DNA of 64,000 nucleotides from DASUFE01 sp036274675. Its GTDB lineage: Bacteria; Pseudomonadota; Gammaproteobacteria; HTCC5015. The translations under genes were made by a program, and so were the position numbers. Under the pieces are notes generated by a model. It was not told the DNA's origin and made no database searches. It worked only from the letters and a program-made list of their open reading frames with translations. This document shows, in pieces, positions 8,436-19,922 of this stretch (position 1 is the first letter of the stretch; each line of letters begins with the position of its first letter). The stretch spans positions 16,307-80,306 of the forward strand of contig DASUFE010000016.1 of the NCBI GenBank assembly GCA_036274675.1, written 5' to 3'.

Positions 8436-8574
8436 TTATAACCTTCAAAACAAAGCACTTCGGTTCGGGACTCCGCCTGTGGCAGCCACTGCATAAACAG
8501 GACTTGTTCCCTGGAATCCAACCTCGGTTGTTGTATTTCCCGCCCACATTCCGTGTGAACGGACCTTGAGACAC

Positions 8575-9258
8575 TCAATCGCGGCGCAATCGCGCCTGAA
8601 ACTCGGCATATACCCGGTCGCAAACTTCGCCGACGCTCATACCGGTCGTATCCAGTATCACCGCGTCCTCGGCGGGCTTGAGGGGGGATACCGCGCGCTC
8701 CTGGTCACGCTGGTCGCGCTGGAGTATGTCCCTTAAAAGATCGGGGAGACTAGCACCAATTCCCTTTTCATTCAACTGCTTATAACGCCTTTGAGCCCTG
8801 GCTTCGGCACTGGCGGTCAGAAAAATCTTGACTTCGGCATCCGGGAAAACCACGGTGCCCATATCCCGCCCGTCCGCCACCAGGCCAGGAGGCTGCCGGA
8901 ATGCCCGTTGGCGGTGCAATAGCGCCGTACGTACCTCCGGAATGGCCGCCACGATGGAGGCGGCGCGGCCGCAATCCTCCGTCCGGAGCTGCAGAGAGAC
9001 ATCCCCCCCCTCAAGCAGGGTCCGAACCCCCTCCTCGCCGGGCACCAAGCGGAACGCGATATCCAGTTGTTCGGCGATCCGGGACATGACGGCGGCATTA
9101 ATCAGGTCAGCTCCGGCCTTACGGCCCGCCAAGGCCGTCAATCGGTAGAGGGCGCCGCTGTCCAGCAGGTGCCACCCCAGCCGCTCGGCCAGCCACTGGC
9201 TGATGGTGCCCTTGCCAGAGCCTGAAGGCCCGTCGATGGTGACTACGGGGACTGCCAT
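8575..9258 (-). CDS. cmk: Cytidylate kinase
   Basis: 227 residues. The P-loop GPSGSGKGT near the N-terminus and the DGRDMGTVVFPDA and LTASAEARAQRRYKQL segments identify bacterial CMP/dCMP kinase. It phosphorylates CMP and dCMP with ATP in the cytoplasm. The start codon is one base beyond the aroA stop, so aroA and cmk are expected to be coupled. The aroA-cmk-rpsA order is conserved in Gammaproteobacteria. Confidence 0.96.
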   Translation of the reverse strand: MAVPVVTIDGPSGSGKGTISQWLAERLGWHLLDSGALYRLTALAGRKAGADLINAAVMSRIAEQLDIAFRLVPGEEGVRTLLEGGDVSLQLRTEDCGRAASIVAAIPEVRTALLHRQRAFRQPPGLVADGRDMGTVVFPDAEVKIFLTASAEARAQRRYKQLNEKGIGASLPDLLRDILQRDQRDQERAVSPLKPAEDAVILDTTGMSVGEVCDRVYAEFQARLRRD

Positions 9259-9259
9259 T

Positions 9260-10597
9260 TCAGGCCGTTTCCGCCGTCAGCGCCAGACCGGCGCCCGCGG
9301 CGAGTTCCACGAAACCGGGGAAAGAAGTATTCACATTGGCGCAATCGCGTATTCTGATATCGCTGCCGGCTTGTAAGGAAGCGATTGAAAAGGACATGGC
9401 AATGCGATGATCGCCATGGCTGTTGATTTCACCGCCACTGAAAACGCTTCTGCGAGGCTGGTCACCCTTACCTTCAATCACGATGCCGTCCGGTGTGGGC
9501 TCAGCCTTTATTCCCAAAGTCTTCAGGCCATCAGCCATCACCTGGATGCGGTCACTTTCCTTGACGCGCAATTCCTCGGCACCCCGCAATACGGTATTGC
9601 CGGTAGCACAGGCCGCGGCCACAAATAGCACCGGAAACTCATCAATAGCAAGCGGCACCAATTGTTCCGGTATTTCGATACCTTGCAGTTTGGATGGCTT
9701 AATCCGGATATCGGCCACAGGCTCGCCGCCGACCTGCTGACGGTTGCCGAGTTCGAGATCCGCGCCCATCAGGCGCAGAATATCGATCACGCCGGTACGT
9801 GTCGGGTTAATACCCACCTGCTGCAATACCACCTCGCCTTCGCGCGCGATGGCGCCGCCGACCATGAAAAAAGCAGCCGAGGAAATATCCGCAGGCACTT
9901 GAATCGCGCTCGACCTGAGTTTGCCGCCGCCGCTTACGCGCACGGTGGAGCCTTCTTTGCGCACGTTATAACCGAAGGCGCTCAGCATCCGCTCGGTATG
10001 ATCGCGGGTCACCTCGGGTTCGATGACCGCCGTTTCGCCTTCCGCGTAAAGCCCGGCCAGCAGCAGGCAGGATTTCACCTGCGCGCTCGCCATCGGCATC
10101 GCGTATTCGATGCCGCGCAGGCGGGCGCCGCCACGGATCTTCAGGGGAGGATATCCGTTGTTGCTGTCGATGATCGCGCCCATTTTCGCCAGCGGTTCGG
10201 TAACGCGTTTCATGGGGCGCCGGGTCAGCGATTCATCGCCCTCCAGCACGGTATTAAAGGATTGCGCAGACAGCAGTCCGGATAACAGGCGCATCGAAGT
10301 GCCGGAATTACCCATATATAAAGGGTCCTGCGGCGCTTTGAGGCCGTGCATGCCTACGCCCTCGATCACCACGTTCCCGGCAGGGTCCGGGTCGGTAATT
10401 TTCACACCCATGGCGCGGAACGCACGCAAGGTATTGAGACTGTCCTCGCCCTGAAGAAAACCCGAAACACGGGTAATGCCTTCGGCGATGGACCCGAACA
10501 TGATGGAACGGTGTGACACCGACTTATCGCCGGGCACGCGCAGCGAGCCTCGAAACTCGGTACCGGGTTTTGCAATGTAAATCAATTCCTGGGCCAT
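9260..10597 (-). CDS. aroA: 3-phosphoshikimate 1-carboxyvinyltransferase (EPSP synthase)
   Basis: 445 residues, sixth step of the shikimate pathway. Signatures: LRVPGDKSVSHRSIMFG (N-terminal substrate site), YMGNSGTSMRLLSGLL, RDHTERML and LRVKESDRI. The GNSG motif is nearer to the type found in TyrA-AroA fusions and class II enzymes than to the enteric GNAGTAMR. In Pseudomonas tyrA and aroA are one fused gene; here they are separate, with 126 bases and a palindromic repeat between them. It is tightly linked to cmk. Confidence 0.97.
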   Translation of the reverse strand: MAQELIYIAKPGTEFRGSLRVPGDKSVSHRSIMFGSIAEGITRVSGFLQGEDSLNTLRAFRAMGVKITDPDPAGNVVIEGVGMHGLKAPQDPLYMGNSGTSMRLLSGLLSAQSFNTVLEGDESLTRRPMKRVTEPLAKMGAIIDSNNGYPPLKIRGGARLRGIEYAMPMASAQVKSCLLLAGLYAEGETAVIEPEVTRDHTERMLSAFGYNVRKEGSTVRVSGGGKLRSSAIQVPADISSAAFFMVGGAIAREGEVVLQQVGINPTRTGVIDILRLMGADLELGNRQQVGGEPVADIRIKPSKLQGIEIPEQLVPLAIDEFPVLFVAAACATGNTVLRGAEELRVKESDRIQVMADGLKTLGIKAEPTPDGIVIEGKGDQPRRSVFSGGEINSHGDHRIAMSFSIASLQAGSDIRIRDCANVNTSFPGFVELAAGAGLALTAETA

Positions 10598-10622
10598 AGT
10601 CTTATCTCAATAATAAAATACA

Positions 10623-10709
10623 AACCACAGAGATCACTGAGAACCGAGTTTCAAGACTTAAATCTTAAAACTAACTTTTATACTTCTGTACGCACTGTAC
10701 TCTGTGGTT
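10623..10709. repeat. Palindromic intergenic repeat, accacagag family
   Basis: Perfect 10-base arms, aaccacagag (10623-10632) and ctctgtggtt (10700-10709), flank an AT-rich centre; the arms extend imperfectly (agatcactgag against actgtact). It fills the tyrA-aroA gap. Similar units lie at 14039, 28700, 29640 and 63930. Confidence 0.75.
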
Positions 10710-10723
10710 AGTCTTTCTTGTTG

Positions 10724-11584
10724 TTAATTAAAACTGAATTTGTCCCGGGCCGTTTTCGCACGGGTAAAAATTTCCATCAGCGAGGCCGCATCGCCCGTCA
10801 CGATCGCCTGCTCCAGGGCGTCAAGGTCCTCACGGTAATGACGTAACGCCTGCAACAGGGCCTCTTTGTTACGCAAGCAGATATCGCGCCATACCGCGGG
10901 GTCCGAGGCCGCAATGCGGGTAAAATCGCGAAAACCTCCAGCCGCAAAGCGGAAAATTTCCTCCACGTCGCTCTCCCTGGCCAGGCTGCCCACCAGGCCG
11001 AACGCCAGTATATGCGGCAGATGACTGGTCGAGGCCAGCACCCGGTCATGGTGTGCCGCGTCGGTAATCTCGACCTGGGCTCCGGCAGCCTGCCACATGG
11101 CGGCAACGGCATCGACGGCGCGCGAAGAAGTGGTTGCCGTCGGCGTCAGCACCACGCGGCGCTTGCGGTACAGCTCCGCGAAAGCCGCCTCGAAGCCGCT
11201 CTTTTCAGTGCCGGCAATCGGATGGCCGGGCACGAAATTCTGCGGAACCTTGCCAAAAACCCTGGCGGCGTCTTCAATGACGCAGGCCTTTGCGCTGCCG
11301 ACGTCCGTAATCACGGCGTCCGACCTTACTTTGCCCTTGATCTGCCGGAAAGATTCCACATAGGAATTCAAAGGCACGGCCACCAGAACCATATCCGCGT
11401 CGGCCAGGCCCGCCGCGTAATCAGTGGTGCCCTCGTCGATCACGCGCGCCTTGCAGGCAGCCTGCAGACGTTCGGCACTGCGCCCGATGCCGATGATGCG
11501 CCTGCAATATCCCGCCTGCCTCAGAGCCAGCGCCAGCGAACCGCCGATCAGGCCCACGCCTATAATGCTGAGTTGCTTGATCAT
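10724..11584 (-). CDS. tyrA: Prephenate dehydrogenase
   Basis: 286 residues. The NAD-binding Rossmann motif GVGLIGGSLALALRQAG opens the protein. DVGSAKACVIEDAA and FVPGHPIAGTEKSGFEAA are the family hallmarks, the latter holding the catalytic His. It oxidatively decarboxylates prephenate to 4-hydroxyphenylpyruvate for tyrosine. A cyclohexadienyl specificity is possible because no hisC-type transaminase is nearby to suggest which route is used. Its leader is occupied by a complete 165-bp inverted-repeat element. There is no chorismate mutase or ACT domain fused. Confidence 0.95.
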   Translation of the reverse strand: MIKQLSIIGVGLIGGSLALALRQAGYCRRIIGIGRSAERLQAACKARVIDEGTTDYAAGLADADMVLVAVPLNSYVESFRQIKGKVRSDAVITDVGSAKACVIEDAARVFGKVPQNFVPGHPIAGTEKSGFEAAFAELYRKRRVVLTPTATTSSRAVDAVAAMWQAAGAQVEITDAAHHDRVLASTSHLPHILAFGLVGSLARESDVEEIFRFAAGGFRDFTRIAASDPAVWRDICLRNKEALLQALRHYREDLDALEQAIVTGDAASLMEIFTRAKTARDKFSFN

Positions 11585-11588
11585 GTCA

Positions 11589-11753
11589 GAACCTATCTCA
11601 AAATTACTGCGCTTGGTAATACTTCGTTAAAAGCTCTCTCCCCCAGCTATATATCGGGGGCTCATTTATTTCCTGATAAACCGCGCTTTTCTCGCCTCAC
11701 TTGATTTACCCGGTGCTTCGCACTCGGCACTCGTGACATTTTGAGATAGGTTC
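11589..11753. mobile_element. MITE-like element, 165 bp with perfect 16-bp terminal inverted repeats
   Basis: The ends gaacctatctcaaaat (11589-11604) and attttgagataggttc (11738-11753) are exact reverse complements. The inside has no gene but contains a hairpin around ccccc..ggggg (near 11641-11664). Fragments of the same sequence occur at 4820, 6357 (left end) and 53164 (right end). Size, ends and copy number fit a miniature inverted-repeat element moved by a transposase encoded elsewhere; no clear target duplication is seen. It lies between pheA and tyrA, 4 bases before the tyrA ATG. Confidence 0.75.
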
Positions 11754-11758
11754 ATTTT

Positions 11759-12841
11759 TTAAAGCACGGCCCGCGGATAGGAGCCGAGCAATTTCAAAAC
11801 AGCCGCTTCTTTTTCCAGCGCGCGCAACGCACGCTGCACGGGCACATCCTCGCAATGACCTTCGACGTCGATAAAGAACACATACTCCCAGGTGCCGCGG
11901 CGTGAAGGCCGCGACTCGATGCGAGTCATGCTGAGTTCATGGTTTGCCAGCGGCGCCAGCAACTGATACAGGGCGCCCGGTTTGTTTTTGGCCGCGACCA
12001 TCAACGAAGTCTTGTCCTGCCCGCTGGCCGGAACAGATTGCTTGCCGATCACAAGGAAACGCGTGGTGTTATCGGGTTCATCTTCTATGTTGGCAGCCAG
12101 TACGTTGAGCTTATACAGTTCAGCCGAGCGCTGACTGCTGACCGCGGCCACTCCGGCCTTCTTACTGCCGCCGGCGATGCGCGCCGCCTCGGCGTTGCTG
12201 CTGACCGCTGTGCGAGGCACTCCGGGCAGGTTCTCGTCCAGCCATTCGCGACACTGCGCCAGCGCCTGCTGGTGCGCCACCACTTCCCTGACGCTCTTCA
12301 GGCTCTTCGACTTGCTGAGCAGGTTAAGATGAATACGCAGCAGCACTTCACCGCAAATTTTCAACGGCGACTGGATGAACATATCGAGCGTATGACTGAC
12401 CACGCCCTCGGTGGAATTCTCCACCGGCACCACTCCGTACGGCGCGGCACCGGATTCGACCTCGCGGAACACTTCGTCGATCGCCGACATGGGCCTGGTC
12501 TCGATGGAATTACCGAAATGCTTGAGCGCGGCCAGTTCGGTAAAGGTTCCTTCCGGCCCGAGATAAGCGATGCACAGGCGTTTTTCCAGAGCGAGACAGG
12601 CGGACATGATCTCGCGGAACAACCGCGCCATCTCCTCCTTGCCGAGCGGACCCTGGTTGCGCGCCTGCACCGCGTGCAGGATTTTTGCCTCGCGCTCGGG
12701 GCGATAATAAGAGGCTACCTCGCCGGAACTCTGCTTGATACGGGCAATCTGCTGCGCGCAAGCCGCGCGCTCGTTGATCAACGTCTGGATTTTTTCATCC
12801 AGCTCATCAATCTTTGCCCGTATCTGGTCAAGTCCGCTCAT
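11759..12841 (-). CDS. pheA: Bifunctional chorismate mutase/prephenate dehydratase
   Basis: 360 residues. Residues 1-85 form the AroQ chorismate mutase helices (LDQIRAKIDELDEKIQTLINERAA). Residues ~92-270 are the dehydratase (CIAYLGPEGTFTELAA, PVENSTEGVVSHTLDM, and the NTTRFLVIG motif with catalytic Thr). Residues ~280-360 are an ACT domain with the phenylalanine-binding ESRP motif (MTRIESRPSR). It converts chorismate via prephenate to phenylpyruvate, with feedback control by Phe expected. The serC-(serA)-pheA order and this P-protein form are typical of Pseudomonas-like Gammaproteobacteria. Confidence 0.97.
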   Translation of the reverse strand: MSGLDQIRAKIDELDEKIQTLINERAACAQQIARIKQSSGEVASYYRPEREAKILHAVQARNQGPLGKEEMARLFREIMSACLALEKRLCIAYLGPEGTFTELAALKHFGNSIETRPMSAIDEVFREVESGAAPYGVVPVENSTEGVVSHTLDMFIQSPLKICGEVLLRIHLNLLSKSKSLKSVREVVAHQQALAQCREWLDENLPGVPRTAVSSNAEAARIAGGSKKAGVAAVSSQRSAELYKLNVLAANIEDEPDNTTRFLVIGKQSVPASGQDKTSLMVAAKNKPGALYQLLAPLANHELSMTRIESRPSRRGTWEYVFFIDVEGHCEDVPVQRALRALEKEAAVLKLLGSYPRAVL

Positions 12842-12847
12842 ACCGCA

Positions 12848-14011
12848 TCAAATCACACGCACCGCCAGAACGCCCTTGATGGCTTCGATCCTCTTCACGC
12901 TGTCCTTGCTGGCCGGCGTATCGGTGTCAAGCATGGTATAGGCGAGGTCGCCGCGGGACTCGTTCACCATGTGCACGATGTTGATGTTGCTCTGGCCGAG
13001 CACGTGCGAGATCTGACCAACCATATCGGGCCGATTCTCGTTGACGATCGCCAGACGCTGCTGTCCTGCACGCGGCAGGTTCACGGTCGGGAAGTTCACT
13101 GAATTGCGGATATTGCCGTGCTCCAGATAGTCGCGCACCTGGTCGGCCACCATCATCGCGCAATTCTCCTCGGCTTCCTCGGTCGAAGCCCCGAGATGCG
13201 GCAGAGTGATCACCCGCGCATTGTTCTTCAGTTTGTTGGACGGGAAGTCGGTGATATAAGCGTAAACTTTCTTCTGCTCGATGCCTGCCAGCACGGCCTC
13301 GTCGTCCACAATGCCTTCGCGCGCGAAATTCAGCACCACCACGCCGTCCTTCATCAGGCCCAGGCGCTTGGCATTCAGCAGGTTCTTCGTCGCGTCCATC
13401 AGCGGCACATGGAAAGTAATAAAATCCGATTTGGTGAAAACATCGTCGAGATTGACCGCGTGTTCGACGGCCGAGGACAGTTTCCACGCGTTCTGTACCG
13501 TTATCGAGGGATCATAACCGATTACGCGCATGCCGAGCTCGCGCGCGGCATTGGCCACCAGCACGCCGATCGCGCCCAGACCCACCACGCCAAGAGTGCG
13601 GCCGGGCAACTCGAAGCCGGCGAATTTCTTCTTGCCGTCCTCGACCAGTTTGTTGAGCTCCTTGTCGTCGCCCTGCAGGCCCTGCGTGAACTGCCAGGCC
13701 TGGCAGATGTTGCGGTAGGCGAGCAACATGCCCGCGATCACCAGCTCCTTCACAGCGTTGGCATTGGCGCCAGGCGTATTGAAAACCGGAATGCCGAGCT
13801 TGCTGAACTTATCAATGGGAATGTTGTTCACGCCCGCGCCGGCACGGCCCACCGCTCTTACAGTCGACGGGATTTCCATGTCGTGCATCTTGAAGGAACG
13901 CACCAGTATCGCGTCGGGCTCTTTCATATCGGATGAGGTCTGATACTTGTCCTTGGGCAGACGGTCCAGGCCTTTGTTTGAAATATTGTTCAAAGTCAGA
14001 ATCTTGTACAT
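12848..14011 (-). CDS. serA: D-3-phosphoglycerate dehydrogenase with ACT domain
   Basis: 387 residues. Substrate segment GRAGAGVNNIPID and PGANANAVKELVIAGML lead into the NAD-binding GVVGLGAIGVLVANAA. The catalytic His is in TLPHLGASTEEAEENCA. A C-terminal ACT-like domain (RLAIVNENRPDMVGQISHVLG) ends the protein. It oxidises 3-phosphoglycerate to phosphohydroxypyruvate, the step before SerC, whose gene lies just upstream. This ~390-residue class differs from the 410-residue E. coli SerA; it is the form often found beside serC. It is 6 bases from pheA. Serine and phenylalanine genes are thus in one run. Confidence 0.93.
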   Translation of the reverse strand: MYKILTLNNISNKGLDRLPKDKYQTSSDMKEPDAILVRSFKMHDMEIPSTVRAVGRAGAGVNNIPIDKFSKLGIPVFNTPGANANAVKELVIAGMLLAYRNICQAWQFTQGLQGDDKELNKLVEDGKKKFAGFELPGRTLGVVGLGAIGVLVANAARELGMRVIGYDPSITVQNAWKLSSAVEHAVNLDDVFTKSDFITFHVPLMDATKNLLNAKRLGLMKDGVVVLNFAREGIVDDEAVLAGIEQKKVYAYITDFPSNKLKNNARVITLPHLGASTEEAEENCAMMVADQVRDYLEHGNIRNSVNFPTVNLPRAGQQRLAIVNENRPDMVGQISHVLGQSNINIVHMVNESRGDLAYTMLDTDTPASKDSVKRIEAIKGVLAVRVI

Positions 14012-14038
14012 TTCTTATTCCTCTTAAATCCAATCAAC

Positions 14039-14141
14039 CAAACCACCGAGAACACAGAGCACACCGAGATTTAAAAATCGATACGGGTCATATCCATAAT
14101 TTCTCTGTGTACTCTGTGCTCCGTGTGCTCTGTGGTTGGTC
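14039..14141. repeat. Palindromic intergenic repeat, accacagag family
   Basis: Long imperfect palindrome between serC and serA. The left arm (accaccgag aacacagagc acaccgaga) and right arm (tctctgtgta ctctgtgct ... ctctgtggttggt) could fold into a hairpin of about 35 bp. It separates two genes that would otherwise be directly coupled. Confidence 0.75.
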
Positions 14142-14147
14142 TTAATG

Positions 14148-15233
14148 TTAACCGTGGGTCCGCTGGAATTCCTGCATGAAGCTGATCAGCTTGTCCACGC
14201 CGGCTTCGGGCATCGCGTTGTAAATGCTGGCGCGCATGCCGCCGACCGAGCGGTGCCCCTTCAGAGTCGTCAGACCGTTCTTCTTCGCTTCCTTCAGGAA
14301 GACTTCGTCGAGCTTCTCATCCGGCAGGGTGAACGGGATGTTCATCCAGGAACGGCAGGCCGGATCGACCGGGTTCTTGTAGAAGCCGCCTGAACCCTCG
14401 ATCGCCTTGTACAGCTTGTCCGCCTTGCGCTGATTGATCTTCGCCATTTCCTTCAAGCCGCCCTTCTTCTTCAGCCACTGAAAGACCAGGCCGGCGAGGT
14501 ACCAGCTGTAGGTGGCGGGCGTATTCACCATCGATTCGTTCTCGATCTGCGCCTTGTAGTCGAACAGCGAAGGCGAGGGGTTCAGCGTCTGGCCGATCAA
14601 GTCCTCGCGCACGATCATGACCACCAGACCGGCCGGGCCGATGTTCTTCTGCGCGCCGGCGTAGATCAGGCCGAATTTACTGACGTCGATCGGGCGCGAC
14701 AGCAGGGTCGAGGACATATCCGACACCAGCGGCACCTTGCCCGTATCCGGCGTCCAGTGGAACTCGACGCCGCCGATGGTCTCATTGGCGCAGTAATGCA
14801 CGTAGGCCGCGTTCGGGTCGAGCTTCCAGGTCTTGAATTCGGGGATAGTGGTAAATTTCTTATCTTCGCTGCTGGCGGCAACATTCACCTTGCAGTAACG
14901 CTTGGCTTCGCTGATCGCTTTCTGCGACCAGGCGCCGGTATTGATGTAATCCGCGGAAGTCTTGCCGCGCAGCAGGTTTACCGGGATCGCCGCGAACTGC
15001 AACGTTGCCCCGCCCTGCAGGAACATCACCTTGTAATTCGCGGGTATGTTCAGCAGCTCGCGCAGATCCTTCTCGGACTGTTGCGCGACCTCGATAAACT
15101 CCTTGCCGCGGTGGCTCATTTCCATGATGGAAGAACCGCTGCCATGCCAATCAAGCATTTCGGCGGCCGCCTGTTGCAGGACCTCTTCCGGCAATACCGC
15201 CGGGCCTGCGCTGAAGTTATACACACGTGACAT
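14148..15233 (-). CDS. serC: Phosphoserine aminotransferase
   Basis: 361 residues from the ATG at 15233, which has an AGGAG site 8-9 bases upstream; a longer frame begins upstream without support. MSRVYNFSAGPAVLPEEVL is the family start and FGLIYAGAQKNIGPAG holds the PLP lysine. ASIYNAMPEAGVDKL ends the conserved C-terminus. It transaminates 3-phosphohydroxypyruvate to O-phosphoserine and also serves pyridoxal synthesis. gyrA lies upstream and serA downstream, giving two consecutive steps of serine synthesis. Confidence 0.97.
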   Translation of the reverse strand: MSRVYNFSAGPAVLPEEVLQQAAAEMLDWHGSGSSIMEMSHRGKEFIEVAQQSEKDLRELLNIPANYKVMFLQGGATLQFAAIPVNLLRGKTSADYINTGAWSQKAISEAKRYCKVNVAASSEDKKFTTIPEFKTWKLDPNAAYVHYCANETIGGVEFHWTPDTGKVPLVSDMSSTLLSRPIDVSKFGLIYAGAQKNIGPAGLVVMIVREDLIGQTLNPSPSLFDYKAQIENESMVNTPATYSWYLAGLVFQWLKKKGGLKEMAKINQRKADKLYKAIEGSGGFYKNPVDPACRSWMNIPFTLPDEKLDEVFLKEAKKNGLTTLKGHRSVGGMRASIYNAMPEAGVDKLISFMQEFQRTHG

Positions 15234-15466
15234 TATGATCACTCCTGAAAAGTTTTTAATTCTGCATTCAGAATACATCGTCCTGATGTATTTTGATGGC
15301 GCCAAGGCCGGTACACGCCAGGCCTATGGCTGATGCGGCTTATTGCCGCGCCGGTTCGTCCCTGAACCGGTAACCCGCCTCTATGCCGGATTAATAATTC
15401 CGCTTCGCAAACCGCCAGACGTATCGATGATCAGCCGGTCTTATCCCGGCTTCATTAAAGCTTTGC

Positions 15467-18106
<2,640 letters not shown>

Positions 18107-18276
18107 TTTTATACTAATTCGCGGCTTTGGATAAACCGTGCGGTATCGGGATTCTGGATATAAACGCTAGGGCCGGCAGTTTAGCACAGCAGGCGGGACC
18201 ACCGCATCCCTGCTTGCATTCGGCAGAGACGAAATAAGGCTTTTTCAGAAAGGCTTGCGGCAAAAAGCAAGGTCTT

Positions 18277-19338
18277 TTAGAGCGCCGCCGAAGATGAACC
18301 GGAAAGCAGTTGCCTCACACCGCCCTCCGCCGGGTATTCCACCACCCCGCGTTCGGTCACGATGGCATCGATCAACTCGGCCGGAGTGACGTCGAAGACC
18401 GGGTTCCAGCCGGTCACATGCTGGTAATTTTGCTGGATGATGCGGGTGATTTCCTCGACCGGCCGATGCTCGATAGGAATATCGCCCCCCCGGGCCAGGT
18501 TCATATCAAAGGTACTGGTGGGGGCGACCACCATGAATTTCACCCCGTGATGGCGGGCCGCGACGGCCAGGGAATAGGTACCGATCTTGTTCGCCACGTC
18601 GCCGTTGGCGACGATGCGGTCGGCGCCGACGATGACCCAGTCGATACGACCGGACTGCATCAGGCTGGCGGCAGCCCCTTCCACCAGCAAGGATACGGGA
18701 ATGCGTTCCTTGGCCAGTTCCCAGGCGGTCAGGCGGGCGCCCTGCAACCAGGGGCGGGTTTCGGAAGCATAAACATGTTCCAACCGCCCCTCGGCATGAG
18801 CACGACGGATCACTCCCAGCGCAGTACCATAGCCGCCGGTGGCCAGCGCTCCGGTGTTGCAATGCGTCAGCACGGTCGCCTTCGACGGTAACAAAGCGGC
18901 GCCGTATACCGCCATGCGCAGATTGGCCGCGCGGTCCTCATCATGGATCGTAATGGCTTCCCGTAATAGCTCGGGCACGGGGTTCTTGCGGTCGACGGCC
19001 TGCACCAGCCGGCTCATGCGGGCAAGCGCCCAGTGCAGGTTGATAGCGGTCGGCCTTGATTCAAGCAGTATCCCGATGTCCTTCTGTACCGCTTCTAGCC
19101 AGGCCCCAGGCTGCCGCGTCGCATGCTGGATCGCCGAAAGCACCACTCCGTACGCCGCGGTGATTCCGATCGCCGGCGCTCCCCGCACCACCATATCGCG
19201 AATCGCCCCCGCGACTCCGGGTGCGTCACTGAAATCAAGCTCTACTTCCTGCGCCGGCAACAAACGCTGGTCCAGCAGGAACAGACGGTTGTCCTGCCAG
19301 CGGATGGGTTGGACCTGTGAAACGGAGAGGTTCTGCAT
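18277..19338 (-). CDS. mtnA: S-methyl-5-thioribose-1-phosphate isomerase
   Basis: 353 residues from the ATG at 19338 (MQNLSVSQVQPIRWQDNRL). Family motifs are VVRGAPAIGITAAYG, LTHCNTGALATGGYGTALG (catalytic Cys), SETRPWLQGARLTAWEL and VGADRIVANGDVANKIGTY (catalytic Asp). It isomerises 5-methylthioribose-1-phosphate in methionine salvage. The mtaD gene 5.5 kb away on the other strand acts on methylthioadenosine in the same salvage route. The two are adjacent in Pseudomonas. A TATAAT lies only 12 bases upstream of the ATG, so the mRNA leader may be very short. Confidence 0.95.
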   Translation of the reverse strand: MQNLSVSQVQPIRWQDNRLFLLDQRLLPAQEVELDFSDAPGVAGAIRDMVVRGAPAIGITAAYGVVLSAIQHATRQPGAWLEAVQKDIGILLESRPTAINLHWALARMSRLVQAVDRKNPVPELLREAITIHDEDRAANLRMAVYGAALLPSKATVLTHCNTGALATGGYGTALGVIRRAHAEGRLEHVYASETRPWLQGARLTAWELAKERIPVSLLVEGAAASLMQSGRIDWVIVGADRIVANGDVANKIGTYSLAVAARHHGVKFMVVAPTSTFDMNLARGGDIPIEHRPVEEITRIIQQNYQHVTGWNPVFDVTPAELIDAIVTERGVVEYPAEGGVRQLLSGSSSAAL

Positions 19339-19500
19339 GGGAAGCGGATTATAACCGCAGAGCCGCAACACCGGCAGCCTCCTCGAACAATGAATTACTC
19401 AGTGATTTGCCTGCCGATGCCTAGGGAATCCGACTCATAGGAGTATGCGGCCGGCGGGTAATACAATGACCGACCATTTTATCCAGGAAGGAAATCATCT

Positions 19501-19779
19501 ATGGCGAAGTATTCCAGAGGCGCACAAAAGGCCGTCAAGGGTGCGATGCACAAGAAGAAACGGGGCAAGCTGAAATCCGGCCGCTCCGGCAAGAAGGTCA
19601 AAAGCCGCAAGCAGGCGATCGCAATAGGACTCTCGGAAGCACGCCAAAAAGGCGCCAAGGTGCCGCCCAGGAAAGGCGGCAAAAAGAAAGCAAAGAAGAA
19701 GGCCTCGAAGAAAAAAGGTCCTGCCAGGAAGAAAGCATCTGCCAAGCGCTCAAAGCGCAGCAAAAAGGCAAAACGCTAA
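19501..19779 (+). CDS. Small lysine-rich DUF6496-type protein
   Basis: 92 residues, about a third Lys. The N-terminal part (MAKYSRGAQKAVKGAMHKK and KSGRSGKKVKSRKQAIAIG then LSEARQKGAKVP) matches the conserved core of DUF6496. The tail is a histone H1-like run of KKxAKKKA. A strong AGGAAGGAAA ribosome site precedes the ATG. Nucleic-acid binding is likely from charge; no experimental role is known to me. It is isolated, on the strand opposite its neighbours, and starts an accessory block between mtnA and mtaD. Confidence 0.85.
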   Translation: MAKYSRGAQKAVKGAMHKKKRGKLKSGRSGKKVKSRKQAIAIGLSEARQKGAKVPPRKGGKKKAKKKASKKKGPARKKASAKRSKRSKKAKR

Positions 19780-19802
19780 AAGCCCAGGATTTTTCCCTTA
19801 GC

Positions 19803-19835
19803 GAAAAAAGAAATTCTCTCGCAGACGATTACAGG
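19803..19835. repeat. Copy of the ctctcgcag-type dispersed repeat
   Basis: The stretch gaaaaaagaaattctctcgcag and following bases resembles the left arms at 20761 and 38725. It is one of six copies in intergenic DNA of this window. Confidence 0.5.
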
Positions 19836-19869
19836 GACGTAATCTTAGGATCGAGAAACAGTGAAAGAT

Positions 19870-19896
19870 CGGGTCTCCACAGGATGCGGAGACCCG
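19870..19896. terminator. Hairpin between convergent genes
   Basis: A 9-bp GC-rich stem CGGGTCTCC/GGAGACCCG (19870-19878 and 19888-19896) with a 9-base loop separates the ends of the DUF6496 gene (plus) and the secreted-protein gene (minus). Only a short T-stretch follows on the minus side. Probably a bidirectional terminator. Confidence 0.6.
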
Positions 19897-19922
19897 GATC
19901 TAATCGGCAAATCAAACCGGTT

